NCBI RefSeq assembly: GCF_019511345.1
Contig: NZ_JAEUAK010000004.1
Span: 496,001 to 560,000 of the forward strand
From: Rhizobium mesosinicum
GTDB lineage: Bacteria; Pseudomonadota; Alphaproteobacteria; Rhizobiales; Rhizobiaceae
Length of the DNA stretch: 64,000 nt
Direction: 5' to 3'
This document shows, one piece after another, positions 1 to 8,506 of this stretch. The notes under the pieces are model-generated. The model saw only the letters and a list, made by a program, of their open reading frames with translations, searched no databases and had not been told where the DNA came from. Every line of letters starts with the position of its first letter. The stretch's first letter is position 1. A program made the translations under genes and the position numbers.

Positions 1-1060
1 CGAGCGTCATGATGCCCTGTGCCTTCCAGGCCAGCAGCATCTTGCGATATTCGGTGATCTTGTTCTGGTTTTTCTTGGCGGCGGTGAGATTGTCCGGATT
101 GACGTTTTCAAGGCCGATGAAGACACGGGTGACGCCGGCGCGTTTGGATTTTTCGATGAAGTTCGGGATCTTGTGGCAGAGCGTGTCCACCTGGATCATC
201 AGGCCGAGCGGAATGCCGTCCTTTTCCCTGAGCTCGATCAGCCGGTCGAAAATCGCTTCCCAATCCTTGTTGCGGGCGAAATTGTCATCGGTGATGAAGA
301 ATTTATGGATGCCCTGCGCCCAGTTCATACGCACCAGCTTCTCGACATCGTCGGCCGAGCGGAAGCGGGATTTACGGCCCTGGACGTTGATAATCGTGCA
401 GAACGAGCACTGATAGGGACACCCGCGGCCGGCATCGAAACTGGTGCTCAGACCAAGCGTGCGCTGAATATTGTCTTTCGGCAGAAAAGGCACCGGCGTG
501 CCGCCGATGCCAGGAAGGTCGTTCATGAAATTGTAGAGCGGCTTCAGTTCGCCGGCGGCTGCGTCGCGCAGCACCATCTCCAGCCGCCCTTCGGCCTCGC
601 CGGCAAACATCGAAACGCCCATCTTGCGGCATTCCTCGAGGCCGATCGCGTCGCCGTCGAGCATCGACAGGCATCCCGAGATATGAAAGCCGCCCATCGT
701 GACCGGCAGTCCGGCATCGCGCAAGGGGCGGGCAATATCGAGTGCGCGGGGGTATTGATTGGATTGCACGCCAATAAGCGCGACCATTCCGAAATTATTG
801 TTGCGTTTGAACTGGGAAATCAGCGCCGCAAAATCGATTCGCGTATTAGTCTCATCAATGACGGTGATGTCGATGGCTGTGTCGGCCCCGAGCACCCGCC
901 GCTCCGCACATTCAGCGGCAATCCCATAGATCGCCGCCAGTGAGTTGGAGGGGATCATTGCCCGCCACCATCGGATCACATAGCCGTCATCGTCATAGTG
1001 CGACGGCTTTATCAGGATGAGCTGAAACCGTCTGCGAGCAGCCTCTGAAATATCGGGCAA
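1..1060 (-). CDS. B12-binding radical SAM protein, 3' part cut by window edge
   Basis: The frame is open from the left edge to about 1060 and gives more than 350 residues. A cysteine motif CPYQCSFC (C-x3-C-x2-C) falls at about residues 214-221 and would bind the radical SAM 4Fe-4S cluster. The first 190 residues look like a cobalamin-binding Rossmann region (VALIGVQSNQYPRAL, then GLPVTMGGFHISG). After the motif come blocks typical of the family, such as FFITDDNFARNKDW and VFIGLENVNPDN. The start is uncertain: a TTG at 1060 follows the last upstream stop closely, and the first good homology block (LILIKPSHYDDDGYV) begins about 15 residues later. The substrate is unknown. The C-terminus lies outside the window. 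Confidence 0.8.
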   Translation of the reverse strand, partial: MPDISEAARRRFQLILIKPSHYDDDGYVIRWWRAMIPSNSLAAIYGIAAECAERRVLGADTAIDITVIDETNTRIDFAALISQFKRNNNFGMVALIGVQSNQYPRALDIARPLRDAGLPVTMGGFHISGCLSMLDGDAIGLEECRKMGVSMFAGEAEGRLEMVLRDAAAGELKPLYNFMNDLPGIGGTPVPFLPKDNIQRTLGLSTSFDAGRGCPYQCSFCTIINVQGRKSRFRSADDVEKLVRMNWAQGIHKFFITDDNFARNKDWEAIFDRLIELREKDGIPLGLMIQVDTLCHKIPNFIEKSKRAGVTRVFIGLENVNPDNLTAAKKNQNKITEYRKMLLAWKAQGIMTL

Positions 1061-1375
1061 AATATCTATCTTTCGTTGTGGTCTGCATTGTTGGACTTAC
1101 TGGTACCGCAGGCCGGTCGAATACATGGATTTCAGGTTGTCGAAAGGGGCACCCCATACTTGGGAAGACGATGAGCAAAACGCAACACGACAATGCAAGG
1201 TGTGGACACACTGACCTTACCAATATCTTTTGACATAGGATATAGGTAGTTGGCGCAGGGGCGCAGGGCAATCAGCAGTAGCGTGCAACGAGACGCCTTG
1301 TGGAAAAATAGAAATTAAATTTCAGAGGCTTACGTTCTGGCCGTCTGGAGAGGCGAGGGCGTTCCCCCCGCGTCC
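1061..1375. other. Intergenic region without a recognisable gene
   Basis: This 315-base gap lies between the start of the radical SAM gene and the 3' end of sthA, both on the minus strand. An open frame on the minus strand at 993-1271 has no family resemblance and overlaps the start of the radical SAM gene. No convincing terminator hairpin with a T-run follows sthA. The region presumably carries the promoter of the radical SAM gene, but I cannot place it. Confidence 0.4.
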
Positions 1376-2782
1376 TCAAAGTTCGGACTTTATATCGCCC
1401 ATGCGGTTCCACGCATCGAGGCCCGCGATTTTATAGGCTTCGGCAAGCGTCGGGTAGTTGAAGGTATTTTCAACGAAATATTCGACTGTGCCCTTCAGGT
1501 TGAGCACAGCCTGGCCGATATGCACGAGCTCGGTGGCACCCTCGCCGACAATGTGCACGCCGAGCAGGCGACGCGTCTTCAGCGAGAAGATGAGCTTCAG
1601 AAGACCGGTATCGAGGCCCATGATGTGGCCGCGCGATGTCTCCCGGAAACGGGCGATACCGCACTCATAGGGAATGCCACGATCCTTCATTTCCTCTTCG
1701 GTCAGGCCACAGGTGGAGATTTCCGGCACGGCATAAATACCGTAGGGAAAATACTTCTGCGGCTCCTTGGCGACGGCGCCGATTGCGACGCGCGCAGCAA
1801 TGCGACCCTGTTCCATGGACGTCGAGGCAAGGCTTGGAAAGCCGACGACATCGCCGGCGGCGTAGACATTAGGCACGGAAGTCTGGAAGGTCTCGGGATT
1901 GACCTTCAGGCGTCCACGGCTGTCAGCCTCGAGACCGATGGCGTCTAAGTTGAGCGAATCGGTGGCACCCATGCGCCCCGCGGCAAAAAGCACCATGTCG
2001 GTCATGAGATGTCGGCCGCTGTCGAGCGTCAGCTGGACCTTGCCGTTATCAAGCCGCTCGACCTTATCCGCCTTCGTGCCAAGCAGCAGCTTCATGTTGC
2101 GGTCGCGTAGCTGATAGGTGAAATCCTCGACAATTTCCTTATCGATGAAATCGAGCATGGTCGATTTCGGATCGATGACGGTCACGGCCGTATCCAGCGC
2201 CGAAAAGATCGTCGCATATTCGATGCCGATGACGCCGGCGCCGATGACGACCATCGTGCGCGGCAATTCCTCGATGTCGAGCAGTTCGTCGCTGTCGAGC
2301 ACGGTCTTGTGGTCGAAGGGGATGTAGTCGGGCCGGAAGGGCTTGGTGCCGACCGCAAGAAGAATGCTGGCGCCGGTCACCGTCATCGTGTCGCCATCGT
2401 CCTTGATGACCTGCAGGGTATTGGCGTCGACGAAGCTGGCCTTGCCGCGGATATGTTGGACGCGGTTGCGGGCGAACTGATGTTCGAGCACTTCCACTTC
2501 ATGATTGAGCGTGATCAGCAGGCGGCGGCGCAGATCTTCAGCGCTGATCTCCTGCTTTACGCGGTAGCTGCGGCCGTAGAATCCGCGTTCGCGCCAGCCG
2601 GAAAGGTTGAGTGCGGTTTCGCGCAGCGTCTTGGAAGGGATCGTGCCGGTATGGACGGACACGCCCCCGACACGTTTTCCCTGCTCGATGACCAGCACTT
2701 TCTTGCCAAGTTTTGCAGCCTGGATTGCGCCGCGGCGCCCTGCCGGACCGCTGCCCACTACCACGAGATCGTACTGGAACAT
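1376..2782 (-). CDS. sthA: Soluble pyridine nucleotide transhydrogenase (Si-specific)
   Basis: SthA is a cytoplasmic flavoprotein that passes reducing equivalents between NADPH and NAD+. The 468 residues match the family length. Visible are the N-terminal FAD site (VVVGSGPAGRRGAIQAAKLG), the second nucleotide site (MVVIGAGVIGIEYATIF, near residue 178), the FAD-binding block NVYAAGDVVGFPSLAS and a C-terminal dimerisation domain. The segment that holds the redox disulfide in lipoamide dehydrogenase reads GGVSVHTGTIPSK and contains no cysteine, which fits a transhydrogenase rather than a dithiol reductase. It stands alone on the minus strand, with gaps of about 300 and 100 bases at its 3' and 5' ends. 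Confidence 0.9.
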   Translation of the reverse strand: MFQYDLVVVGSGPAGRRGAIQAAKLGKKVLVIEQGKRVGGVSVHTGTIPSKTLRETALNLSGWRERGFYGRSYRVKQEISAEDLRRRLLITLNHEVEVLEHQFARNRVQHIRGKASFVDANTLQVIKDDGDTMTVTGASILLAVGTKPFRPDYIPFDHKTVLDSDELLDIEELPRTMVVIGAGVIGIEYATIFSALDTAVTVIDPKSTMLDFIDKEIVEDFTYQLRDRNMKLLLGTKADKVERLDNGKVQLTLDSGRHLMTDMVLFAAGRMGATDSLNLDAIGLEADSRGRLKVNPETFQTSVPNVYAAGDVVGFPSLASTSMEQGRIAARVAIGAVAKEPQKYFPYGIYAVPEISTCGLTEEEMKDRGIPYECGIARFRETSRGHIMGLDTGLLKLIFSLKTRRLLGVHIVGEGATELVHIGQAVLNLKGTVEYFVENTFNYPTLAEAYKIAGLDAWNRMGDIKSEL

Positions 2783-2878
2783 CTTTAGCCCCGACTGGAA
2801 TTGGAATCATATTGCGACGCGAAATGTCGCGCGTTCATCGGTAGCCGGTCAATATTACAGTTTGTATTCCGGCCCAGT

Positions 2879-3493
2879 TTAGGAGTTCAAAAAGCCGAAC
2901 ATTGGCTCAAGCCGCTCGAATGTGCGATCCATAGCATAGGCGCCGATGAAGAAAAGCGACAGATGGCCGTATGTGAGTGATATCTGTGATTCCGCCGCCA
3001 TCTCTCCTTCCTTGGCAACGCCGGCGACGTAGATGGCCGAAGCCAGTCCCGTCCGGTCGGCGCCGGCCTTGCAGTGAATGAGCATCGGCTTGGGTGCTGC
3101 GGCCATGATCGCCATCAGCTGGCGTCCTTCTTCGATGGAAAGTTCTTTCGTCGCCGACATGCGGAAGTCGATATGCTGGACATTCAGTCCCTTTGCTGCG
3201 GCGACCTCGTTATCGTACCAGGCCTCGCCGCTGCTGTCGCCGCGCAGGTTCAGTACGGTTTTGATGCCGTACTCCTTGACGAGTTCGCCAAGCTTTGCAG
3301 GAGAGGGCTGGGCAGAGCGATAGACCTGACCATCGACGACCGCATGCACATTGGTCGAAAGCTGCAGGTAGCCGAGATAGATACCGGTCACGACGAGCAG
3401 CAAAAGCGTCAGGCGTATCAGCGATCGAAGGCTCGGCGGAGCGTATAAACGACTAGGAGAAATGCCCATATTTCCCATCCTGTTATCAGTCAT
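2879..3493 (-). CDS. Membrane-anchored dual-specificity/tyrosine phosphatase family protein
   Basis: The 204-residue protein has one N-terminal membrane segment (about residues 24-44, RLTLLLLVVTGIYLGYL) followed by a phosphatase fold. The signature HCKAGADRTG gives the catalytic Cys141 and Arg147 of the CX5R loop. The upstream block VYRSAQPSPAKL is common in DSP-like bacterial phosphatases. The catalytic domain probably faces the periplasm, given the short positively charged N-terminus, but topology is inferred. The substrate (phosphoprotein, inositol phosphate or lipid phosphate) cannot be told. It is transcribed like its neighbours sthA and radC, with gaps of about 50-100 bases. Confidence 0.8.
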   Translation of the reverse strand: MTDNRMGNMGISPSRLYAPPSLRSLIRLTLLLLVVTGIYLGYLQLSTNVHAVVDGQVYRSAQPSPAKLGELVKEYGIKTVLNLRGDSSGEAWYDNEVAAAKGLNVQHIDFRMSATKELSIEEGRQLMAIMAAAPKPMLIHCKAGADRTGLASAIYVAGVAKEGEMAAESQISLTYGHLSLFFIGAYAMDRTFERLEPMFGFLNS

Positions 3494-3541
3494 TCAGCTT
3501 GGAGAACGCCATAATGGCTTTTTCATGCCTTAGCCGAAGTC

Positions 3542-4363
3542 TTATATCAAGCGCAGCCCCTTGAGGCTTGCTTGTCCGTCTTTGCCGATGATGATGTGAT
3601 CGTGGATGGCGATACCGAGCGGCTTTGCCGCGTCGATGATCATTTTCGTCATGTCGATATCGGCGCGTGATGGAGTGGGATCGCCCGAAGGATGGTTGTG
3701 GACCAGAATCAGCGCCGTTGCCGAAAGCTCGAGCGCCCGCCTCACTACCTCACGCGGATAGACGGGCGTGTGGTCCACCGTGCCATGCCCCTGCACCTCG
3801 TCGGCGATCAGCGCGTTGCGTTTGTCGAGAAAGAGAATGCGGAACTGCTCGCGTGTCTCATGCGCCATGGCCGCATGACAATACTGAATGACCGAAGACC
3901 AGGACGAAAGCACCTGCTTGCCCTTGAGCTCGCTCTTCAGCGTTCGATGGCCGATAGTCGATACCAGCTTCAGATCCAGTGCCACTGCCTCTCCGACGCC
4001 TTTGACCTCCTGCAGCAGTGCCGCCGGTGCGCCGAAGACGCCGGCAAGAGACCCGAAGCGATCGATCAGCGCCTTGGCGATCGGTTTGGTGTCGCAGCGC
4101 GGGATCAGCCGGAAAAGCAGAAGTTCGAGGATTTCGTAATCGGCAAGCGCCGTATCGCCGTGGTCGCGGAAGCGATTGCGCAGCCTCTCGCGATGGCCGT
4201 GATAATGCTCTCCCTTGGCGGGGAGGGCCGCCTTGGGGGCTGAAGTCTTTGCTGGCTGTCCAAAAAACGCCCGTTCGTCCACAGCGATCTCTTCGTCCAT
4301 GTCGAAAGGCAGTTCGTCATCGCTGGCCTGCGGAACGGGACCTTTCGCCATGGATGATGTCAC
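3542..4363 (-). CDS. radC: RadC family (MPN/JAB domain) protein
   Basis: The 273-residue protein has an acidic, low-complexity first 50 residues, a helix-hairpin-helix-like region ([16 protein letters not shown], about 119-134) and a C-terminal MPN domain. The JAMM-type metal motif [16 protein letters not shown] supplies His222, His224 and Asp235. RadC was once linked to DNA repair, but the biochemical role remains unsettled; the fold is that of a metalloprotease. It overlaps the upstream map gene by 4 bases, so the two are probably translationally coupled, an arrangement I recall from other rhizobia. Confidence 0.9.
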   Translation of the reverse strand: MTSSMAKGPVPQASDDELPFDMDEEIAVDERAFFGQPAKTSAPKAALPAKGEHYHGHRERLRNRFRDHGDTALADYEILELLLFRLIPRCDTKPIAKALIDRFGSLAGVFGAPAALLQEVKGVGEAVALDLKLVSTIGHRTLKSELKGKQVLSSWSSVIQYCHAAMAHETREQFRILFLDKRNALIADEVQGHGTVDHTPVYPREVVRRALELSATALILVHNHPSGDPTPSRADIDMTKMIIDAAKPLGIAIHDHIIIGKDGQASLKGLRLI

Positions 4364-5196
4364 CCGTTCAGTGGTGGCAGGCCTGGCCGGTCGAGACCGG
4401 CAGGCGACAGCGTGAATATCTCGCAGCCATTGGCGGTCACACCGACCGTATGTTCGTACTGCGCCGACAGCGAGCGATCACGCGTCACGGCGGTCCAGCC
4501 GTCCGCCAGCACCTTCACGTGCGGGCGTCCGAGATTGATCATCGGTTCGATGGTGAAGATCATGCCCTCGCGCAGCTCCGGCCCTTCATTGGCGCGGCCG
4601 TAATGCAGGATGTTCGGCGAGTCGTGGAAGAGGCGGCCGACACCGTGGCCGCAGAAATCACGCACGACGGAGCAACGCTCGGCTTCGGCATAGGTCTGGA
4701 TCGCTTCGCCAATCGCGCCGGTGCGTGCGCCGGGATGAACAGCGGCAATGCCGCGCATCAGCGATTCATAGGTCACTTCCAGCAGCCGCTCAGCAGCGCG
4801 CTTGATCTGGCCGACCGGGTACATGCGGCTCGAATCCCCATGCCAGCCATCGACGACGAAGGTCACGTCGATATTGACGATATCGCCCTCGCGCAGCAGC
4901 TTGTCATCGGGAATACCGTGGCAGACCACATGGTTGATCGACGTGCAGGTGGACTTCGTATAGCCGCGATAGTTCAGCGTCGCCGGATAGGCGCCGTTAT
5001 CCATGCCGAACTCGAAAACGAAGCGGTCGATTTCATTGGTTGCAAGACCTGGCTTGACGATATCGGCAAGCGCATCGAGACAGCGCGCGGTCAGCTGGCA
5101 CGCATTGCGCATTCCCTCGAATGCTTCAGGGCCATAAAGCCTGATGGCGCCGGTGTTCTTCGGCGGCGCGGAGGAGGCTTCGATATAATTCACCAT
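4360..5196 (-). CDS. map: Type I methionine aminopeptidase
   Basis: The enzyme removes the initiator methionine from nascent proteins. The 278 residues include the two-metal site spread over [20 protein letters not shown] (Asp ligands), [15 protein letters not shown] (His) and [13 protein letters not shown] (Glu), in the usual order. The N-terminus carries a roughly 25-residue extension before the pita-bread fold, as in other alphaproteobacterial forms. The gene precedes radC with a 4-base overlap and is the first gene of that leftward pair. The ATG at 5196 is the only good start before the first conserved block. Confidence 0.95.
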   Translation of the reverse strand: MVNYIEASSAPPKNTGAIRLYGPEAFEGMRNACQLTARCLDALADIVKPGLATNEIDRFVFEFGMDNGAYPATLNYRGYTKSTCTSINHVVCHGIPDDKLLREGDIVNIDVTFVVDGWHGDSSRMYPVGQIKRAAERLLEVTYESLMRGIAAVHPGARTGAIGEAIQTYAEAERCSVVRDFCGHGVGRLFHDSPNILHYGRANEGPELREGMIFTIEPMINLGRPHVKVLADGWTAVTRDRSLSAQYEHTVGVTANGCEIFTLSPAGLDRPGLPPLNG

Positions 5197-5443
5197 TGCA
5201 AGGCCTTAGCAGAAATTGTCGTCTCTTTTCATAATGCAGCAATGCCGGCTTCGTCCATCGCGATCAACCGCATGGGAAAGATTTCTCGGGCGCGTTGTAC
5301 CGGGTGAAAGAAAGCGCCAGGCCGCCCACCAGCATCAGCAGAGCTGCCGACCATCAATATCCACAGTCTTCTCAATAAGATAGGATTGTGGACGGAAAAT
5401 TCCACTGTTACTCACCGATTGGTGACAGACCGGGGTTGACCGA

Positions 5444-6103
5444 ATGCTGAATGAAACTGCCATGGCCGTGCTCGAACAGGCGGGTGCCACTGAGCCTGAA
5501 AAGCGTATCCGCGACAGAAGCGCTACGGAACGCGCTATCGTGAAAGCCGCCAAGAACCTGCTGGCGGAAGAGGGTTTTCAGAATTTCGGCATCAACGCTG
5601 TCGCGCGCCGCGCCGGCTGCGACAAGCAACTCATCTATCGGTATTATGGCGGCCTCAACGGTCTTGTCGAGGCGATCGGTGCCGATCTCGGCAACTGGGT
5701 CAAGGACCGCATCCCTGAAGATGCTGGAGGCATGTTCTTGCTGACCTACGGTGACTTGATGGAGCGCTTGTCCTTGCTTTTCCTTGAGGCACTGCGCGAG
5801 GATCCCCTGATGCGCCGGATCGTCGCCTGGGAAGTGTCGGAAAATACCGAGCAGGTGAAGCGCCTTTCAGAAGCGCGCTCGAAGGCACTCGGCCAGTGGC
5901 TTGACCGCATGCGCGGTTCGCTGGCACCGCCGAAGGGCGTCGATGTTGCCGCCGTCAATGCGCTCATCTTTGCCTCCATTCAGCATCTCGTGCTTGCTGC
6001 CGCGGCCGGCGGGCAGTGCGCAGGACTGGCTTTAAAGAACGGCAAGGACTGGGAGAAGGCTGCCACCGCGCTAAAGCGGCTGGTGCGCGGCGTCTACGGC
6101 TAA
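5444..6103 (+). CDS. TetR family transcriptional regulator
   Basis: The 219-residue protein begins its DNA-binding domain at about residue 24 (RDRSATERAIVKAAKNLL), with the helix-turn-helix in NAVARRAGCDKQLIYRYYG. The tyrosine-rich end of the recognition helix is typical for TetR proteins. The C-terminal ligand domain, largely alpha-helical, does not identify an effector. It is divergent from map, with about 250 bases between them, so the regulator may control itself and perhaps map. Downstream are two small membrane protein genes in the same direction that could be in its regulon, but this is only inferred from position. Confidence 0.85.
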   Translation: MLNETAMAVLEQAGATEPEKRIRDRSATERAIVKAAKNLLAEEGFQNFGINAVARRAGCDKQLIYRYYGGLNGLVEAIGADLGNWVKDRIPEDAGGMFLLTYGDLMERLSLLFLEALREDPLMRRIVAWEVSENTEQVKRLSEARSKALGQWLDRMRGSLAPPKGVDVAAVNALIFASIQHLVLAAAAGGQCAGLALKNGKDWEKAATALKRLVRGVYG

Positions 6104-6178
6104 ACAATCCACAGCCTCTGTTCGGCGGTTAACCTTAACAGTTGGTTTACGTTGCGTGACGCTGGTTAACCCGCCAGT

Positions 6179-6397
6179 GTGATCCACATTAGAAATGGAA
6201 CGAGTGTGGACCCGAGTTCGGCCATGGAAACCAAAATCGCCAGAACCGCATTGCTTCTCGCGGCGATGATGTTTTTCGCCGTGCTGGCGTTGGATATCGC
6301 CGTGCCCACGCTCGTACTCTGCATCATGGCATCGTCGGTCTGGCTCGTTTCCCTTGATATGCCGGTCCTGCGCAAGCACGAAGGAGAGGCCGCATGA
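6179..6397 (+). CDS. Small membrane protein, unknown function
   Basis: The frame opens with GTG at 6179 (72 residues); an ATG at 6224 would give 57 residues starting METKIART. Neither has a strong ribosome-binding site. The product has two adjoining hydrophobic segments (TALLLAAMMFFAVLALDIAV and LVLCIMASSVWLVSLD) and a charged tail. Its stop overlaps the start of the next gene by 4 bases (ATGA), which supports it as a real coupled gene. I do not recognise a family. Confidence 0.55.
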   Translation: MIHIRNGTSVDPSSAMETKIARTALLLAAMMFFAVLALDIAVPTLVLCIMASSVWLVSLDMPVLRKHEGEAA

Positions 6398-6723
6398 AGT
6401 GGTTTCTGATCTTCTGGGCCGGTCCGATCGTCTTCCTGGCGGGATGGTACTGGCTTTCTTATTACGATCTGAACTTCGGCATCTTCATGCTGACGCGGCA
6501 GGTCCATGACCTGACCTTCCAGATTTACGGCAAGGCGCTCGGCCTGCCGCCACAGGAAATCCCGCCGCTCGTCGCCCGCGCGATAGCCGTCGATAGTCTA
6601 GTCGTCTTTGCCATCATGGGATTCCGGAAGCGCCGCCAGATCGCTGCCTGGTGGAGGGCGCGTCACACCTCCGTGTCGTCCGCCGATCTCGCCAGCAAAG
6701 AAAGCCTGTCGAGCGCTCCTTGA
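6394..6723 (+). CDS. DUF6105-like small membrane protein
   Basis: The 109-residue product starts with a strong membrane segment ([20 protein letters not shown]) and has a second hydrophobic stretch near residues 67-78. I recall similar short proteins in rhizobia annotated as DUF6105 without known function. It is coupled to the preceding small membrane gene by an ATGA overlap, so the two may form a membrane pair. The last 61 bases overlap the 3' end of ruvX on the other strand, a tail-to-tail overlap, so the C-terminal 20 residues are constrained by ruvX coding. Confidence 0.65.
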   Translation: MKWFLIFWAGPIVFLAGWYWLSYYDLNFGIFMLTRQVHDLTFQIYGKALGLPPQEIPPLVARAIAVDSLVVFAIMGFRKRRQIAAWWRARHTSVSSADLASKESLSSAP

Positions 6724-7160
6724 AGGATAAAGCTCGCCGCAGCCGAATCGATCCGCTCGGCGCGTTTTGCCCGCGACACGTCCATTTCCAGTAAGGCGCG
6801 TTCGGCAGCCACTGTCGATAGCCGCTCATCCCAGTAGATGAAGGGAATGGCGGTCTTCTGCTCCATGTTGCGCACGAAAGCCCGTGTCGCCTGCACGCGC
6901 GGACCGGCCGATCCGTCCATATTCATCGGCAGGCCGATGACGAAGGCTGCGACCTTCTCTTTTGCGGCGAAACCCAGCAGCGTCTCGGCATCGATGGTGA
7001 ATTTCTCGCGCTTGAGCACCGGGCGTGGCGTCGCAAAGCGGCGTCCGAGATCGGACATGGCAAGACCGATCGTCTTGGTGCCGAGATCGATGCCGGCAAT
7101 TGCCTGTCCGGGACCGAGCGTTCCGGCCAGTTCCTCGATCGTAAGCACCGTCATTGCCAT
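6663..7160 (-). CDS. ruvX: Putative pre-16S rRNA nuclease / Holliday junction resolvase (YqgF)
   Basis: This 165-residue protein of the YqgF/RuvX family has an RNase H-like fold. The first acidic residue is in [15 protein letters not shown] (about residues 24-38), followed by [14 protein letters not shown] and a final Asp region ([16 protein letters not shown]). In E. coli the orthologue matures the 5' end of 16S rRNA; Holliday junction activity is claimed for some members. The usual rhizobial partner gatC lies about 1 kb away on the other strand. Its 3' end overlaps the small membrane protein gene by 61 bases. Confidence 0.9.
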   Translation of the reverse strand: MAMTVLTIEELAGTLGPGQAIAGIDLGTKTIGLAMSDLGRRFATPRPVLKREKFTIDAETLLGFAAKEKVAAFVIGLPMNMDGSAGPRVQATRAFVRNMEQKTAIPFIYWDERLSTVAAERALLEMDVSRAKRAERIDSAAASFILQGALDRLSLLARSADDTEV

Positions 7161-7225
7161 GTCATCCCGTCAAAAGAAATTGAAGCTCCTGCCGCTTTTC
7201 TTTGCGGCCATATCGGCTATGTCCT

Positions 7226-7273
7226 TAGAGCAATTCCAAAAAAAGTGCGAAGCGGTTTTCCGGCCGGAATAGT
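7226..7273. repeat. Short dispersed rhizobial intergenic repeat
   Basis: The sequence beginning AGAGCAATTCC and continuing with GTGCGAAGCGGTTTTCC resembles an intergenic repeat I recall as very common in Rhizobium genomes (often AGAGCAATTCCAGGAAAAG followed by GCGGTTTTCC and GGAATTG). The ends form an imperfect inverted repeat (AATTCC with GGAAT). It sits in the divergent gap between ruvX and the UPF0173 gene. Only one copy is seen in this window, so the claim that it is dispersed rests on memory. Confidence 0.5.
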
Positions 7274-7332
7274 CTCAACCCATTCTGGCCCCCGAAATCG
7301 TTGTTCGCACCACGTAATAAAGGAGACTTTTC

Positions 7333-8037
7333 ATGAAGATCACCTGGCTCGGCCATTCTGCTTTCCGTATCGAGACGAAAGCCGCCAAAATCCTGATCGA
7401 TCCCTTCCTGACCCACAATTCGTCCTTTACCGGCCAGGACATCAAGGATGTGAGCAACGGCATCACCCATATCTTGCTGACCCACGGCCATGGCGACCAT
7501 GTCGGCGATACCGTAGCGATCGCCAAGGAAACCGGCGCGGTGGTTCTCGCCAATGCCGATCTTGCCTCCTGGCTTGGCATGAGGGGCGTTGAAAAGCTGG
7601 AAATGGGCAATACCGGCGGCACGGTCTCACTTGGCGGCTTCACCGCCACGTTCACCAATGCGCTTCATTCTTCCGCCCAGACGACGGAAGACGGTGTTTC
7701 CCATTCGCTCGGCAGCGCGAACGGCCTCATGCTGCATTTCGACGACGAGCCGAGCCTGTTCCACATGGGCGACACGGACATTTTCTCCGACATGGGGCTG
7801 ATCAACGAACTGCATCAGCCGGATATCGGCATCGTACCAATCGGTGACCGCTTTACCATGGGCGGCGCAGTGGCCGCACTTGCCTGCCAGCGTTACTTCA
7901 ACTTCAAGACGGCCATTCCCTGCCACTACGGCACCTTCCCGATTATCGACCAGACGCCGGAAAAGTTCATTGCCGGCATGGAAGGCTCGCGGACGGACGT
8001 GAAGGCGCCGAAGCCCGGCGAAAGCCTGTCGCTCTGA
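7333..8037 (+). CDS. UPF0173 metal-dependent hydrolase (metallo-beta-lactamase fold)
   Basis: The 234-residue protein is of the UlaG/UPF0173 type. The metal motif [10 protein letters not shown] (about residues 50-59) is the HxHxDH signature; further ligand candidates are in ALHSSAQ, MGDTDIF and the late CHYGTFP. The family includes L-ascorbate-6-phosphate lactonase, but these rhizobial members are uncharacterised. The start has a good ribosome-binding site (AAAGGAG at 7319-7325). It appears monocistronic, because a 12-bp perfect hairpin follows the stop within 10 bases. Confidence 0.85.
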   Translation: MKITWLGHSAFRIETKAAKILIDPFLTHNSSFTGQDIKDVSNGITHILLTHGHGDHVGDTVAIAKETGAVVLANADLASWLGMRGVEKLEMGNTGGTVSLGGFTATFTNALHSSAQTTEDGVSHSLGSANGLMLHFDDEPSLFHMGDTDIFSDMGLINELHQPDIGIVPIGDRFTMGGAVAALACQRYFNFKTAIPCHYGTFPIIDQTPEKFIAGMEGSRTDVKAPKPGESLSL

Positions 8038-8044
8038 TGCGTTT

Positions 8045-8073
8045 GCCCTCAAATCCTCGGCGGATTTGAGGGC
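8045..8073 (+). terminator. Hairpin after the UPF0173 gene
   Basis: A perfect 12-bp stem, GCCCTCAAATCC with GGATTTGAGGGC, encloses a 5-base loop 7 bases after the stop codon. There is no T-run behind it, so it may act as a weak or factor-assisted terminator, or as an mRNA 3'-end stabiliser. Confidence 0.5.
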
Positions 8074-8134
8074 TGGAATTCTGCATAGCCGAAAAGGCAA
8101 ACCCGTTGCACAGGACGGACATGGTCTTTATAGC

Positions 8135-8152
8135 GATAGGAAAATTCCTATC
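8135..8152 (+). promoter_or_regulatory. Hairpin directly upstream of the gatC ribosome-binding site
   Basis: GATAGGAA and TTCCTATC form a perfect 8-bp stem around a two-base AA centre. It ends 2 bases before the likely Shine-Dalgarno GGAGA (8154-8158) of gatC. The position would allow it to affect ribosome access or be part of a protein-binding palindrome. No function is known to me. Confidence 0.4.
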
Positions 8153-8163
8153 CGGAGAATGCC

Positions 8164-8451
8164 ATGTCCGTCGATCTTGCCACCGTCAAGCGCGTTGCGC
8201 GCCTTGCCCGTATTGCCGTCTCGGAAGAAGAGGCAAATCGCATGGTCGGCGAATTGAATGGTATCCTTGGCTTCGTCGAGCAGCTTTCCGAAGTTGATGT
8301 TAGTGGCGTCGAGGCCATGACATCCGTGACGCCGATGGACATGAAGAAGCGCGCCGATGTCGTCAATGACGGCAACAAGGCCGCCGATGTCGTTGCCAAT
8401 GCCCCGATCACCGACCACAATTTCTTTCTGGTGCCAAAAGTCGTCGAATAA
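8164..8451 (+). CDS. gatC: Glutamyl-tRNA(Gln)/aspartyl-tRNA(Asn) amidotransferase subunit C
   Basis: GatC is the small subunit that holds GatA and GatB together. The 95-residue product begins [20 protein letters not shown], the standard N-terminal helix, and has the usual [16 protein letters not shown] segment and the C-terminal [10 protein letters not shown] tail. It is the first of the interrupted gat cluster, with gatA 55 bases downstream and gatB about 2 kb further on the same strand. Confidence 0.95.
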   Translation: MSVDLATVKRVARLARIAVSEEEANRMVGELNGILGFVEQLSEVDVSGVEAMTSVTPMDMKKRADVVNDGNKAADVVANAPITDHNFFLVPKVVE

Positions 8452-8506
8452 GGCTTTGCCCGCCTCTTTCCGACCCTGTTGCCATTTTCAGACCTGAAGC
8501 GAAAAC

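Noticed and set aside
173..943. Long plus-strand open frame opposite the radical SAM gene
   Set aside because: The minus strand has a clear CxxxCxxC radical SAM protein; the plus frame has no family pattern and is an antisense by-product of GC-rich codons.
4018..5307. 429-codon plus-strand frame opposite radC and map
   Set aside because: It covers two well-recognised minus-strand genes that overlap each other; its composition is Arg-rich and without domains.
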